DNA of 64,000 nucleotides from Bacteroidetes bacterium GWE2_42_24. GTDB lineage: Bacteria; Bacteroidota; Bacteroidia; Bacteroidales; TTA-H9. Below are positions 57,813 to 64,000 of this stretch, piece by piece; the first letter of the stretch is position 1, and each line of letters opens with the position of its first letter. The translations under genes and the position numbers were made by a program. The notes under the pieces are model-generated. The model did no database searches and was not told where the DNA came from. It worked only from the letters and a program-made list of their open reading frames with translations. Location of the stretch: NCBI GenBank assembly GCA_001768515.1, contig MEOA01000001.1, positions 186,001 through 250,000 on the forward strand. The letters run 5' to 3'.

Positions 57813-58694
57813 TTAAAAACTCCACAGACGGGTAATGGTAAAACCTAACATCATCTCCCCGTTAAGGAAGTCATTGGTATTGTTCATCAAATTTTCCTGT
57901 CCGAGAATTCCGCTGGCAGTGCCCATATAGATCTGAAAAGCGTGGGTCGACGTTGAGATTTCCCAACCGAAGGCGAAATTTGGTTTAGAAGGATTTGTGA
58001 ACTCCATATTTTCAGCGATTCCCTGAATTTTAAAGGGTACATCACACTGCAGCAGAAATGAGGACTGGGGGCTGACTTTTACTCTTCCTGCCATAGATAA
58101 GCCAATTTTGTCATGATCCATTCCCTTTTCAGCAGAGTTGAAATGGGTAAAACTTGGAGCTACCTGAAGGCTGAGATAATCGTTGAAACGACGTGTTATG
58201 ATCAGTTGAGAGAAGTAACTGAAACGATTTCCAAAATTATACTCTGTCCCGAAAACCTTCTTTTCACGGGCATCGATAGCCATATTTCCATAAAGGGTAA
58301 TTGCAACAGGATATTTATTATCTCTTGTTTGCGGCAGAACATTCCATTTCACCTGAAAGTCCTGGAATTTTTTATTTTTGGTTGAACCAAAACCGACCAT
58401 CAGGTTATCAAGGATGCTGTAATTAAAACCGATGCGAATGTTAGCCCCGGCGGCATAAATACCATATAAATCAGTGATTCCGTTCTGGATGGTACCGAAC
58501 TTATGTTGAATCAACAGCTCAAGGGTGTTCGCTGTCGGAATATTATTCGTCTGCTGATCGATAAGGATTCCGCTCTCAAAAGCCGACCTTACTGGCTTGC
58601 TCTCCGTTCCGGTTTCATCCTGGGCGTTAACAATCTGTAAATTAGCTAAGACCAACATCAGGGTGATGGCTGTATATAGGATAGGCTTCTTCAT
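57813..58694 (-). CDS. DUF5777-family outer-membrane barrel
   Basis: A 293-residue exported barrel protein: signal peptide ending near QIVNAQ, then FESGILIDQQTNNIPTANTLELLIQHKFG, LYGIYAAGANIRIGFNYSI and later strands up to a terminal LWSF aromatic end. These fit the DUF5777 beta-barrel family, which often accompanies cytochrome c genes in Bacteroidota. It could carry or anchor heme proteins at the outer membrane or be a porin for the respiratory substrate. Thirty bases separate it from both neighbours. Confidence 0.7.
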   Translation of the reverse strand: MKKPILYTAITLMLVLANLQIVNAQDETGTESKPVRSAFESGILIDQQTNNIPTANTLELLIQHKFGTIQNGITDLYGIYAAGANIRIGFNYSILDNLMVGFGSTKNKKFQDFQVKWNVLPQTRDNKYPVAITLYGNMAIDAREKKVFGTEYNFGNRFSYFSQLIITRRFNDYLSLQVAPSFTHFNSAEKGMDHDKIGLSMAGRVKVSPQSSFLLQCDVPFKIQGIAENMEFTNPSKPNFAFGWEISTSTHAFQIYMGTASGILGQENLMNNTNDFLNGEMMLGFTITRLWSF

Positions 58695-58724
58695 CTCTGA
58701 AATTTTTTTCTGTTAATTATTCAG

Positions 58725-59099
58725 TTAATTATTCAGTGCGCCTTGCTCAATCCATTTAAGGATAATTGCATTATTGGCAGCATTGCTAAACTTCTTCATG
58801 GATCCGGTTGTTACCGAAATATAGAGTTCGCTCTGAGCAGGGGTTTCTGTATTTATCAGGCCTTTGGCCATCAAATCGTCCCATGCGTTGGCAGATGATA
58901 AATCCGGCGATGTAGAACCTTGTGCATGACAACCCGACATATTACAACTTTTATCAAAAACCGGAATTACATCTCCATTGAAACTAACTACATCAGGCAC
59001 AACAATTACCTCAGGTTCTACCCAGTCATATTCACAGGCAGTAAATCCAACCAATAGAAAGAGTCCCGCTATAAGGTTAAAAATTCTTTTATTCGTCAT
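58725..59099 (-). CDS. Heme lipoprotein with a CX4CH site
   Basis: A 124-residue lipoprotein: signal ending in the lipobox FTAC (lipidated Cys near 22), then a short domain with CNMSGCHAQG, a C-x4-C-H motif instead of the normal C-x2-C-H, and a C-terminal AIILKWIEQGALNN helix like that of class I cytochromes. Wider CXnCH spacings are known in some cytochromes, and other Bacteroidota proteins of this kind carry the same spacing. Covalent heme attachment is likely but not certain. First gene of the transcript that also holds the DUF5777 and monoheme genes. Confidence 0.75.
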   Translation of the reverse strand: MTNKRIFNLIAGLFLLVGFTACEYDWVEPEVIVVPDVVSFNGDVIPVFDKSCNMSGCHAQGSTSPDLSSANAWDDLMAKGLINTETPAQSELYISVTTGSMKKFSNAANNAIILKWIEQGALNN

Positions 59100-59145
59100 T
59101 TGATTCTATATTTTTGATATTCATACTGTTAAAAACCTATATTAC

Positions 59146-59178
59146 AAACAAAAGGAGGCCTCACATGCTGAAGCCTCC
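59146..59178 (-). terminator. Terminator of the hexaheme lipoprotein gene
   Basis: Minus strand: GGAGGC (59178-59173) pairs with GCCTCC (59159-59154), followed by TTTTGTTTG. Confidence 0.8.
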
Positions 59179-59198
59179 CTCTGAACAATGACAGACTA

Positions 59199-60230
59199 CT
59201 AGTTGAGAGCGGCTAAAGAGTTTTCAAGGAGCTTTTTCACATACCTGGGGTTGTGAACACCAAGGCTCTTGTCTTCTGTAACAGACTGATGGTTTAGAAA
59301 AGCACCAACCACGTCGGCAGAATAAGTACCGGGTTTAGTATACAGATCACCCTCGTTGGCGATACCTGCTTCAACCAGTTTTGCTTTAATCTGATCGAGT
59401 AGTGTCTGAATTTCGGCTTGATAGTCAAGTATTTCTTGTTTAACAGCAGTAGCATCGTGACATCCGGCTTCTGTACAACCAGAAGTGACATAACTCGTAC
59501 CATACTTTACATTCATCACGTGTCCACCCCCTTGATTTCCGTAACCGTCACTCAGGTGACATGTAACACAACCCTTTTCAAGGCTGGTATGAGCTGAGTT
59601 CATGTAACCAGTACCAATTTCATACAATCCTTTGCCAATACCACCAATGATGTTGGCCTGAGGACCATGGTGTGAACCATAACGTTTGTTTGCAGCGGTA
59701 AGAATAATATCAGGTCCTCCGACAACAGGCATTACAGCGGCATCAATCGGACGGGACTGATGACAGTTGGCGCAAAGGTTACCTGTGCCAAAATCAACAG
59801 AGGCACCATTCAGCATGAGTGTAACCGGAGCAACAGTTGTAAGCGCCCAATCTGTCGGAGTGTATGTCTTGTGAATTTCATGGCAAGTGTAGCAGTTGAT
59901 AGGGTTGGCATTAGAAATATCATTAGCAACCGGCTGACCAGTAGCCATGGCTTCGCGGAAACCCTGACTGGTGTGGCAATCAGCACAACCCACAGTACTA
60001 CGGGCATAGTTGCCACCTGTTGCGTGAGTTGAGGCAGCCCATTGATTCTGTTTTGCGAACAATTCTTCAGTGTTGTCATGGCACTGAATACATGTAGCAG
60101 TACCATCAGTGCCATTAATGCCGGCCTCGCCATCTTTTCCGGCAGGACCCTCTTTTGTACAACTGGTAAAACTAACTGTGGTCATGGCTGCAAGTGCAGC
60201 GAATCCAAAAACAAAGAGTATCTTTTTCAT
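59199..60230 (-). CDS. Hexaheme cytochrome c lipoprotein
   Basis: A 343-residue lipoprotein (lipobox TSFTSC-like, lipidated Cys at residue 24). Directly after it lies a collagen-like stretch of five Gly-X-Y triplets (about residues 28-43). Five CXXCH motifs follow (CIQCH, CADCH, CYTCH, CANCH, CVTCH) and a sixth site with CTEAGCH (CX4CH), giving six probable hemes, plus free histidines for distal ligation. The last 90 residues have no heme. The lipid anchor suggests periplasmic or outer-surface location. It has its own -7 box, two FNR-type boxes upstream and its own terminator. Confidence 0.85.
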   Translation of the reverse strand: MKKILFVFGFAALAAMTTVSFTSCTKEGPAGKDGEAGINGTDGTATCIQCHDNTEELFAKQNQWAASTHATGGNYARSTVGCADCHTSQGFREAMATGQPVANDISNANPINCYTCHEIHKTYTPTDWALTTVAPVTLMLNGASVDFGTGNLCANCHQSRPIDAAVMPVVGGPDIILTAANKRYGSHHGPQANIIGGIGKGLYEIGTGYMNSAHTSLEKGCVTCHLSDGYGNQGGGHVMNVKYGTSYVTSGCTEAGCHDATAVKQEILDYQAEIQTLLDQIKAKLVEAGIANEGDLYTKPGTYSADVVGAFLNHQSVTEDKSLGVHNPRYVKKLLENSLAALN

Positions 60231-60258
60231 GTGTGAGGATATTGGTTTTTCGATGATG

Positions 60259-60266
60259 CAAACCTA
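60259..60266 (-). promoter_or_regulatory. -7 box (TAGGTTTG) of the hexaheme gene
   Basis: Exact TAnnTTTG match on the minus strand, 28 bases before the ATG at 60230. No good -33 TTG, as expected for an activator-dependent promoter; two FNR-type boxes lie upstream. Confidence 0.5.
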
Positions 60267-60321
60267 CGGAGTTTCCTCATTGTATGCACCATTCTAAATA
60301 TGACATTTATACCATGCGAGA

Positions 60322-60335
60322 CTGACATAAATCAA
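60322..60335. promoter_or_regulatory. FNR-type operator A (CTGACATAAATCAA)
   Basis: One mismatch outside the variable Y position to the FNR consensus TTGAYnnnnRTCAA. Its centre lies about 73 bases upstream of the predicted transcript start of the hexaheme gene, close to a class I activation position. Confidence 0.5.
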
Positions 60336-60364
60336 TCAATCATTAATACAAATACGCGTTTACA

Positions 60365-60378
60365 TTGACAAATATCAA
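60365..60378. promoter_or_regulatory. FNR-type operator B (TTGACAAATATCAA)
   Basis: Full match to TTGAYnnnnRTCAA. It lies 18 bases behind the stop codon of the Crp/Fnr regulator gene and 43 bases (four helical turns) from operator A. Confidence 0.6.
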
Positions 60379-60395
60379 TGAGCCTGATAAAAAAA

Positions 60396-61091
60396 TCATC
60401 CCTTTTGAGAAATATCCTCAAGCCCCTTCATATCAATAATTTCAACAAAATTCCCATCAATTGTTACCACACCGCTCTCCTTCAAATCCTTTAAAATTCT
60501 TATGGCACTCTCTTTTGACATGGCCGTCAGATCAGCCAGCTCCTGTCGGGATATTGTACATTGAAACTTTAGAGATTCATAAACCTGAGTTGATAAATAG
60601 ATCAAGGCTTCTGCTACCCGTCCCGGCATCTGCTTTTGAGTAAGGTTCACAAGCTTCTCATACATTTCGATTCTATGGTGGCTTTCACGTGCCATCACTT
60701 CATGGGCAAGTGGTTTATTCCGAAAGACGAGCTCCCTGTATAAACCTATCTCAATAAAGCAGACCCTGGTATCCTCAACAGCTCCAAGGGAGTAATGATG
60801 CCGCTGATCAACAAACATTCCGGGGCCGCCAACAAGCTCTGAGGGCTTCACAAGTCGTAAAACCAAATTCTTCTTATCGAGCCCTTCAAAATAAATCTTT
60901 GCCAGCCCTGTTGTAACACAAACAACATGCGTAAGCATAGCTCCCTGCTTAAAAATAATCTCCCCGGCATTAAAACTAACCTCCTGCTTGGCTCTATCCA
61001 AAATCTCCTGATCCTGTTCACTGATCAGATCAAAAAGGAAAGACCGGCTTCGGCAGTTTTCGCATCTTTCACTATTTGTAAATATCGCCAT
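60396..61091 (-). CDS. Crp/Fnr-family regulator with FNR-like cysteines
   Basis: A 231-residue regulator: cyclic-nucleotide-binding-fold sensor, long dimer helix (about 125-150) and winged helix with ISRQELADLTAMSKESAIRILKDLK, whose recognition helix keeps the Glu-x3-Arg spacing of FNR/CRP that reads TGA...TCA. Cysteines are at 10, 13, 58 and 111. Cys10/Cys13 (CENC) match FNR Cys20/Cys23 and Cys111 (DTRVCFIEI) matches Cys122, while the FNR Cys29 position is Leu. A three-Cys cluster or another redox signal is possible. It sits beside the hexaheme gene and its FNR-type boxes. Confidence 0.85.
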   Translation of the reverse strand: MAIFTNSERCENCRSRSFLFDLISEQDQEILDRAKQEVSFNAGEIIFKQGAMLTHVVCVTTGLAKIYFEGLDKKNLVLRLVKPSELVGGPGMFVDQRHHYSLGAVEDTRVCFIEIGLYRELVFRNKPLAHEVMARESHHRIEMYEKLVNLTQKQMPGRVAEALIYLSTQVYESLKFQCTISRQELADLTAMSKESAIRILKDLKESGVVTIDGNFVEIIDMKGLEDISQKG

Positions 61092-61158
61092 TGGTAGTTA
61101 AGTGATTAATATTCTAAATATATTATAACCAAAGTATTTCAAAATTGTTTAAAACTAC

Positions 61159-61857
61159 TTACATTATTACCGTGAGTTTGAAACCGTTTCCATGGCTGTT
61201 GGTAATTGAAACTGAGTCATCATCCTTCAGATATTTTCGCAGCCGGGTTATGAACACATCCATACTCCTGCCTATAAAGTAATCGTCGTTTCCCCAAACA
61301 GCTTTGAGAATGACTTCGCGGGGTAATAATTCATTTTGGTGATCGCAAAAAAACTTCAGCAATTCAGCCTCCCTTCTGGTAAGCGACTGGGTACCGTTAG
61401 TCCCTTCAAGCGTCAGTTCCTTTGGTATGAAGATATAATGACCCAAATTATATTTCTGTCGTTCGACTTTAACTGATGAAAAAACACCACATCGTTTAAG
61501 CAACGCCCTGATCCTAAGCGACAGTTCTTCACTGTTAAAGGGTTTCACAATATAATCATCACAGCCAATCCGAAAACCCTCAATACGGTCGGCTGAAAGC
61601 GACCGTGCTGTCAGAAAGATAATCGGGATAGTTGCATCGGTTTTTCTAATAATACGTGCAAGTTCGAAACCATCTATCCCGGGAAGCATAACATCAAGAA
61701 TACAAAGATCGAACCGCTGTTTCAAAAATAAATCACGGGCAACGATGCCCTCCGTCGCCAGCTTGACACCAAACCCATCCATTTGAAGGAAATCAGAAAT
61801 GACTAGTCCCAGCGCAGGATCGTCTTCAACAAAAAGTATCTGAGGTATATGATTCAT
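61159..61857 (-). CDS. OmpR-family response regulator
   Basis: A 232-residue regulator. Receiver domain: FVEDDPA acidic pocket, phospho-Asp in DLCILDVMLPGIDG near residue 54, Thr in FLTAR and Lys in YIVKPF. The C-terminal winged-helix has LTRREAELLKFF and the SMDVFITRLRKYL recognition helix, typical of OmpR/PhoB proteins, which bind direct repeats with 10-11-bp spacing. It starts 3 bases after the kinase stop, so the two are a pair. A candidate operator with that geometry lies upstream of the kinase at 63235-63275. Confidence 0.92.
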   Translation of the reverse strand: MNHIPQILFVEDDPALGLVISDFLQMDGFGVKLATEGIVARDLFLKQRFDLCILDVMLPGIDGFELARIIRKTDATIPIIFLTARSLSADRIEGFRIGCDDYIVKPFNSEELSLRIRALLKRCGVFSSVKVERQKYNLGHYIFIPKELTLEGTNGTQSLTRREAELLKFFCDHQNELLPREVILKAVWGNDDYFIGRSMDVFITRLRKYLKDDDSVSITNSHGNGFKLTVIM

Positions 61858-61860
61858 AGT

Positions 61861-63168
61861 TCAGCTAATATAGTCAGAATTTCCAAATTCTCCGAAAGGA
61901 AGGTATAACGAAAAAGTACTACCTCTCCCTAACTCACTCGTGACAGTTAAAGAACCACCGTGTGCCTTTGCTAATACCTGTGCATTATAAAGTCCTAATC
62001 CGTAACCTTTAATATTGTGCTTATTCCCTGTCGGTACGCGATAAAACTTTTGAAAAACAAGCTTTCGCTGTGAAGCAGTCATGCCCACTCCATTATCGCT
62101 GACAATAATATAGATTCCATGTTCACTTGAACGGGTACTGATGACAATTTGTGGTTTTGCTGGAGAATATTTCTCGGCATTATCGATGACACTGCTCAGA
62201 ATATTGGTTAAATACAGCCTGTCGCCTACCAGCAGATACCTATCAGCTTCGGTTTTTAATGTAATAGAGCCACCCCGGTCTTCAACGATAAGACGGAATG
62301 AAGCTACCAGATCGTCAATCATTTCATGTACATCAACCTCCGCGAGGTTTAACCGATACTCATGCCTGTCAAAGGCCGAAACCTGAAGAACATGCTCAAC
62401 CAGACTTCGCATTCGATTATTCTGATCAAAGATGAGGCTGGCGTATTTCTCAACTTTCTCGCGATTGGAGAGCACCATTGGTTTTAGGAGCATTTCGCTG
62501 GCCAACGAGATTGCAGAAACAGGCGTTCGCAACTCATGTGTCATATTATTTACAAAATCGCTCTTCATCTCAGCAAGCTTCCGCTGCCTGATTAATGCCA
62601 GTACAGTCCAGGAAAAGGAAAAGATGATTATTGCGGTAAAGATGACCGACAATAACATCCAACCCATCAGTTGGCTAATTATAAAACTCCTTTTACCGGG
62701 AAAAAAAACAGCCAGATAATACACATTCGCTTCATGCAGACAGGATAAGGAGACAGAATGTGGTGACGTAACTATTTCAGAAAAGTATCTGTCCGGATTA
62801 CCTAAAAGGGACTTCTTATCGAGCGTGCTATAAACAGCATAATAAAAACCTCTGTTAATATCGGTGCCCTTAAATTCATCAACAAGCAATGAATCCAACA
62901 GATAACCATCAATACTGAGACCCGATTTTACCGAATCAGGGATAGCGCAGGAAGGTGGGCAGCCAGCAATAAGAACCACCTTGGCCGGAGAAGCTATTTG
63001 TTTATACAACCTGTTAACAACCGTTTTTAAGGCCACCTTTACACGGCTGTCAAACTGTTCTTCCTTCAACAACCATGCATTTCTGACCCAGTAAACCTGC
63101 GTGAAGATGATGCCGGCCAGCGACACTGCAGCAATCCATACAATCGTCTTGAACCAAAATGGTTTCAT
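61861..63168 (-). CDS. Sensor histidine kinase
   Basis: A 435-residue membrane kinase. Two helices (about 8-28 and 165-188) bracket a periplasmic sensor domain containing a CPPSC pair (Cys70, Cys74) and a third Cys near 142. The cytoplasmic part has NNMTHELRTPVSAIS (phospho-His), N-box SSVIDNAEKYS and ATP-lid glycines GYGLGLYNAQV. No HAMP is apparent; the second helix leads directly into the dimerisation domain, a layout seen in Bacteroidota kinases such as RprX. Paired with the response regulator downstream. The sensor cysteines suggest redox or metal sensing, but that is inference. Confidence 0.9.
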   Translation of the reverse strand: MKPFWFKTIVWIAAVSLAGIIFTQVYWVRNAWLLKEEQFDSRVKVALKTVVNRLYKQIASPAKVVLIAGCPPSCAIPDSVKSGLSIDGYLLDSLLVDEFKGTDINRGFYYAVYSTLDKKSLLGNPDRYFSEIVTSPHSVSLSCLHEANVYYLAVFFPGKRSFIISQLMGWMLLSVIFTAIIIFSFSWTVLALIRQRKLAEMKSDFVNNMTHELRTPVSAISLASEMLLKPMVLSNREKVEKYASLIFDQNNRMRSLVEHVLQVSAFDRHEYRLNLAEVDVHEMIDDLVASFRLIVEDRGGSITLKTEADRYLLVGDRLYLTNILSSVIDNAEKYSPAKPQIVISTRSSEHGIYIIVSDNGVGMTASQRKLVFQKFYRVPTGNKHNIKGYGLGLYNAQVLAKAHGGSLTVTSELGRGSTFSLYLPFGEFGNSDYIS

Positions 63169-63202
63169 TTAGTAAATGATCAAGTTCATAATTAAATATA
63201 TG

Positions 63203-63210
63203 CAAAAGTA
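63203..63210 (-). promoter_or_regulatory. -7 box (TACTTTTG) of the two-component operon
   Basis: Exact TAnnTTTG match on the minus strand, 34 bases before the kinase ATG at 63168. No -33 TTG; the ATTAACA repeats lie just upstream. Confidence 0.55.
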
Positions 63211-63234
63211 CTGTGAAAACCCTGATATTTTGTT

Positions 63235-63275
63235 ATTAACAACACATTAACATCACTATTAACAAGCCATTAACA
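63235..63275. promoter_or_regulatory. Four ATTAACA direct repeats, OmpR-type operator candidate
   Basis: ATTAACA begins at 63235, 63246, 63258 and 63269 (steps 11, 12, 11). It lies between divergent -7 boxes for the kinase/regulator operon and the small Cys-rich protein. Helical-turn-spaced direct repeats are the usual binding pattern of OmpR-family regulators such as the one encoded next door. Confidence 0.6.
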
Positions 63276-63296
63276 CACATCATGGCAGCTGTGTTG

Positions 63297-63304
63297 TAAG
63301 TTTG
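63297..63304 (+). promoter_or_regulatory. -7 box (TAAGTTTG) of the Cys-rich protein gene
   Basis: Exact TAnnTTTG match 37 bases before the ATG at 63342. No -33 TTG; the repeats end 21 bases upstream, where an activator would contact RNA polymerase. Confidence 0.55.
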
Positions 63305-63341
63305 CATTGTAAAATTTTCACTTTTAAATAATTTTTGAATT

Positions 63342-63644
63342 ATGAAAAACGTATTTCTTAGTATCGCATTGGCAGCTTTCATGCTTGTCGGTTTCAATAC
63401 CGTCAGTTTTGCCACAACCTCAAACGGTTATTCAACTTCAATCAATACAGACGATCCTCCCAAGGCTGCCAAGGTAGAAGCCAAAGACGCCAAAGCCACC
63501 GATAACAAAGCTAAAACAACCGAATGCAAGGATAAAGCTAAATCGAAAGATGGCAAATCTTGCTGCAGCGCCAAAAGTTCATGCTCTAAAAGCTGTGCCG
63601 GTAACACTAGTTGCTCTAAGGACAAGAAACCCGAAAAGAAATAA
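63342..63644 (+). CDS. Small Cys/Lys-rich secreted protein
   Basis: A 100-residue protein. It has a clear signal peptide (MKNVFLSIALAAFMLVGF, cleavage near SFA), then a low-complexity Lys/Ala/Asp stretch and a C-terminal region with six cysteines in 30 residues (ECKD, SCCSAKSSC, SCAG, TSC) and a lysine-rich tail. No family recognised. It is divergent to the two-component operon and shares the repeat region, so it is a likely target. Metal binding or disulfide formation in the periplasm is plausible by composition only. Its own terminator follows. Confidence 0.8.
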   Translation: MKNVFLSIALAAFMLVGFNTVSFATTSNGYSTSINTDDPPKAAKVEAKDAKATDNKAKTTECKDKAKSKDGKSCCSAKSSCSKSCAGNTSCSKDKKPEKK

Positions 63645-63667
63645 TTGGTTTTCGAGTTAATAAATTG

Positions 63668-63707
63668 ACCCCTGTCGGTTGCTTTCCGTCAGGGGTTCTT
63701 TATTTTT
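63668..63707 (+). terminator. Terminator of the Cys-rich protein gene
   Basis: Stem ACCCCTG (63668-63674) / CAGGGGT (63690-63696), then TCTTTATTTTT. The T-rich tail also contains the -7 box of the next gene. Confidence 0.85.
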
Positions 63708-63708
63708 G
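63679..63708 (+). promoter_or_regulatory. -33/-7 promoter of the OsmC gene
   Basis: TTG (63679-63681) lies in the terminator loop, 19 bases follow, then TATTTTTG (63701-63708), 12 bases before the ATG at 63721. Confidence 0.6.
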
Positions 63709-63720
63709 CATAAAAAAACA

Positions 63721-64000
63721 ATGGCTACGATTAAAACCACTTATATAAGCAACCTCCGAATTGAAGCTACTCATATTCAGTCAGGTAATACAATTATCAC
63801 CGATGCCCCCACTGACAATCAGGGACGAGGCGAGGCTTTCTCTCCAACCGATTTGCTTGCAGCATCTCTAGGTAGTTGTATGCTAACCATCATGGGTATT
63901 GCAGCCAATGTCCATGGCTTCTCCATCGACGGAACAAGGTCAGAGATCACGAAAATAATGGCGTCCAATCCCAGGCGGGTAGGTACAATCGAAATACATC
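63721..64000 (+). CDS. OsmC-family protein, 5' part only
   Basis: The first 93 residues of an OsmC/Ohr-type protein; the gene leaves the window on the right. Visible family features are the DAPTDNQGRGEAFSPTDLL segment and the SLGSCMLTIMG helix carrying the first redox cysteine. OsmC proteins reduce organic hydroperoxides using a Cys pair; the second Cys would lie beyond the edge. This fits a stress theme with the two-component system but independent transcription. Confidence 0.85.
   Translation, partial: MATIKTTYISNLRIEATHIQSGNTIITDAPTDNQGRGEAFSPTDLLAASLGSCMLTIMGIAANVHGFSIDGTRSEITKIMASNPRRVGTIEIH

Overview
The window looks like a chromosome segment from a Bacteroidota (Bacteroidales-like) anaerobe or facultative anaerobe. 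The signs are TAnnTTTG -7 promoter boxes in front of many genes with no Shine-Dalgarno sequence, a TonB receptor with a carboxypeptidase-regulatory-like N-terminus, a GldH-like lipoprotein, a DUF5777 barrel, Bacteroidota-style Wzc/polysaccharide-export genes and a lysyl-tRNA synthetase with a C-terminal helical extension. I found no rRNA, tRNA, insertion sequence, prophage or CRISPR array.

Layout. 1-7.1 kb: 5' part of a Tat-exported iron-sulfur protein gene, a GldH-like lipoprotein, then a leftward unit of polysaccharide export protein, Wzc tyrosine kinase (with a Gly-Tyr repeat tail), CysD, CysN and MreD. 7.3-9.3 kb: pyrophosphatase and a 1.3-kb gene-free stretch full of short repeats. 9.3-20.8 kb: housekeeping genes (miaB, topA, an arginase-like protein, rimM, a tRNA methyltransferase, a RuvC-like protein, a DUF2148 protein, tatC, an outer-membrane protein, a hydrolase, a DUF4340 protein). 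20.9-29.7 kb: surface-polysaccharide cluster (flippase, four glycosyltransferases, polymerase/ligase) convergent with an LtaS-type membrane sulfatase. 29.9-35.8 kb: glutamate dehydrogenase and a 1409-residue fusion of three sensor repeats, two receiver-like domains and a PEP-synthase ATP-binding domain. 35.9-42.0 kb: a three-gene flavin/iron-sulfur complex in which a GltD/NfnB-like flavoprotein lies inside a NuoG-like subunit; it is a candidate electron-bifurcating transhydrogenase. 42-53 kb: acyl-CoA ligase, proline dehydrogenase, lysS, U32 protease-like protein, mtnA, hybrid kinase, aldo/keto reductase. 53-61 kb: TonB receptor and an extracytoplasmic cytochrome module (membrane cytochrome b, heptaheme, monoheme and hexaheme cytochromes, an atypical CX4CH lipoprotein, a barrel) next to an FNR-like regulator with FNR-type boxes. 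61-64 kb: an OmpR-type two-component system divergent from a small Cys-rich secreted protein, with four ATTAACA direct repeats between them, then a partial OsmC gene.

How the parts may fit. Glutamate dehydrogenase, proline dehydrogenase and the NAD(P)H/ferredoxin complex point to amino-acid fermentation. The cytochrome module suggests optional anaerobic respiration controlled by the adjacent FNR-like protein. The two polysaccharide loci and the outer-membrane proteins describe an active cell surface. The strongest leads are the fused bifurcating complex (35.9-42.0 kb), the cytochrome module with its operators (55.7-61.1 kb), the sensor-PEP-synthase fusion (31.5-35.8 kb) and the repeat-operator between divergent promoters at 63.2-63.3 kb. 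All functions are read from sequence patterns; no database search was run.
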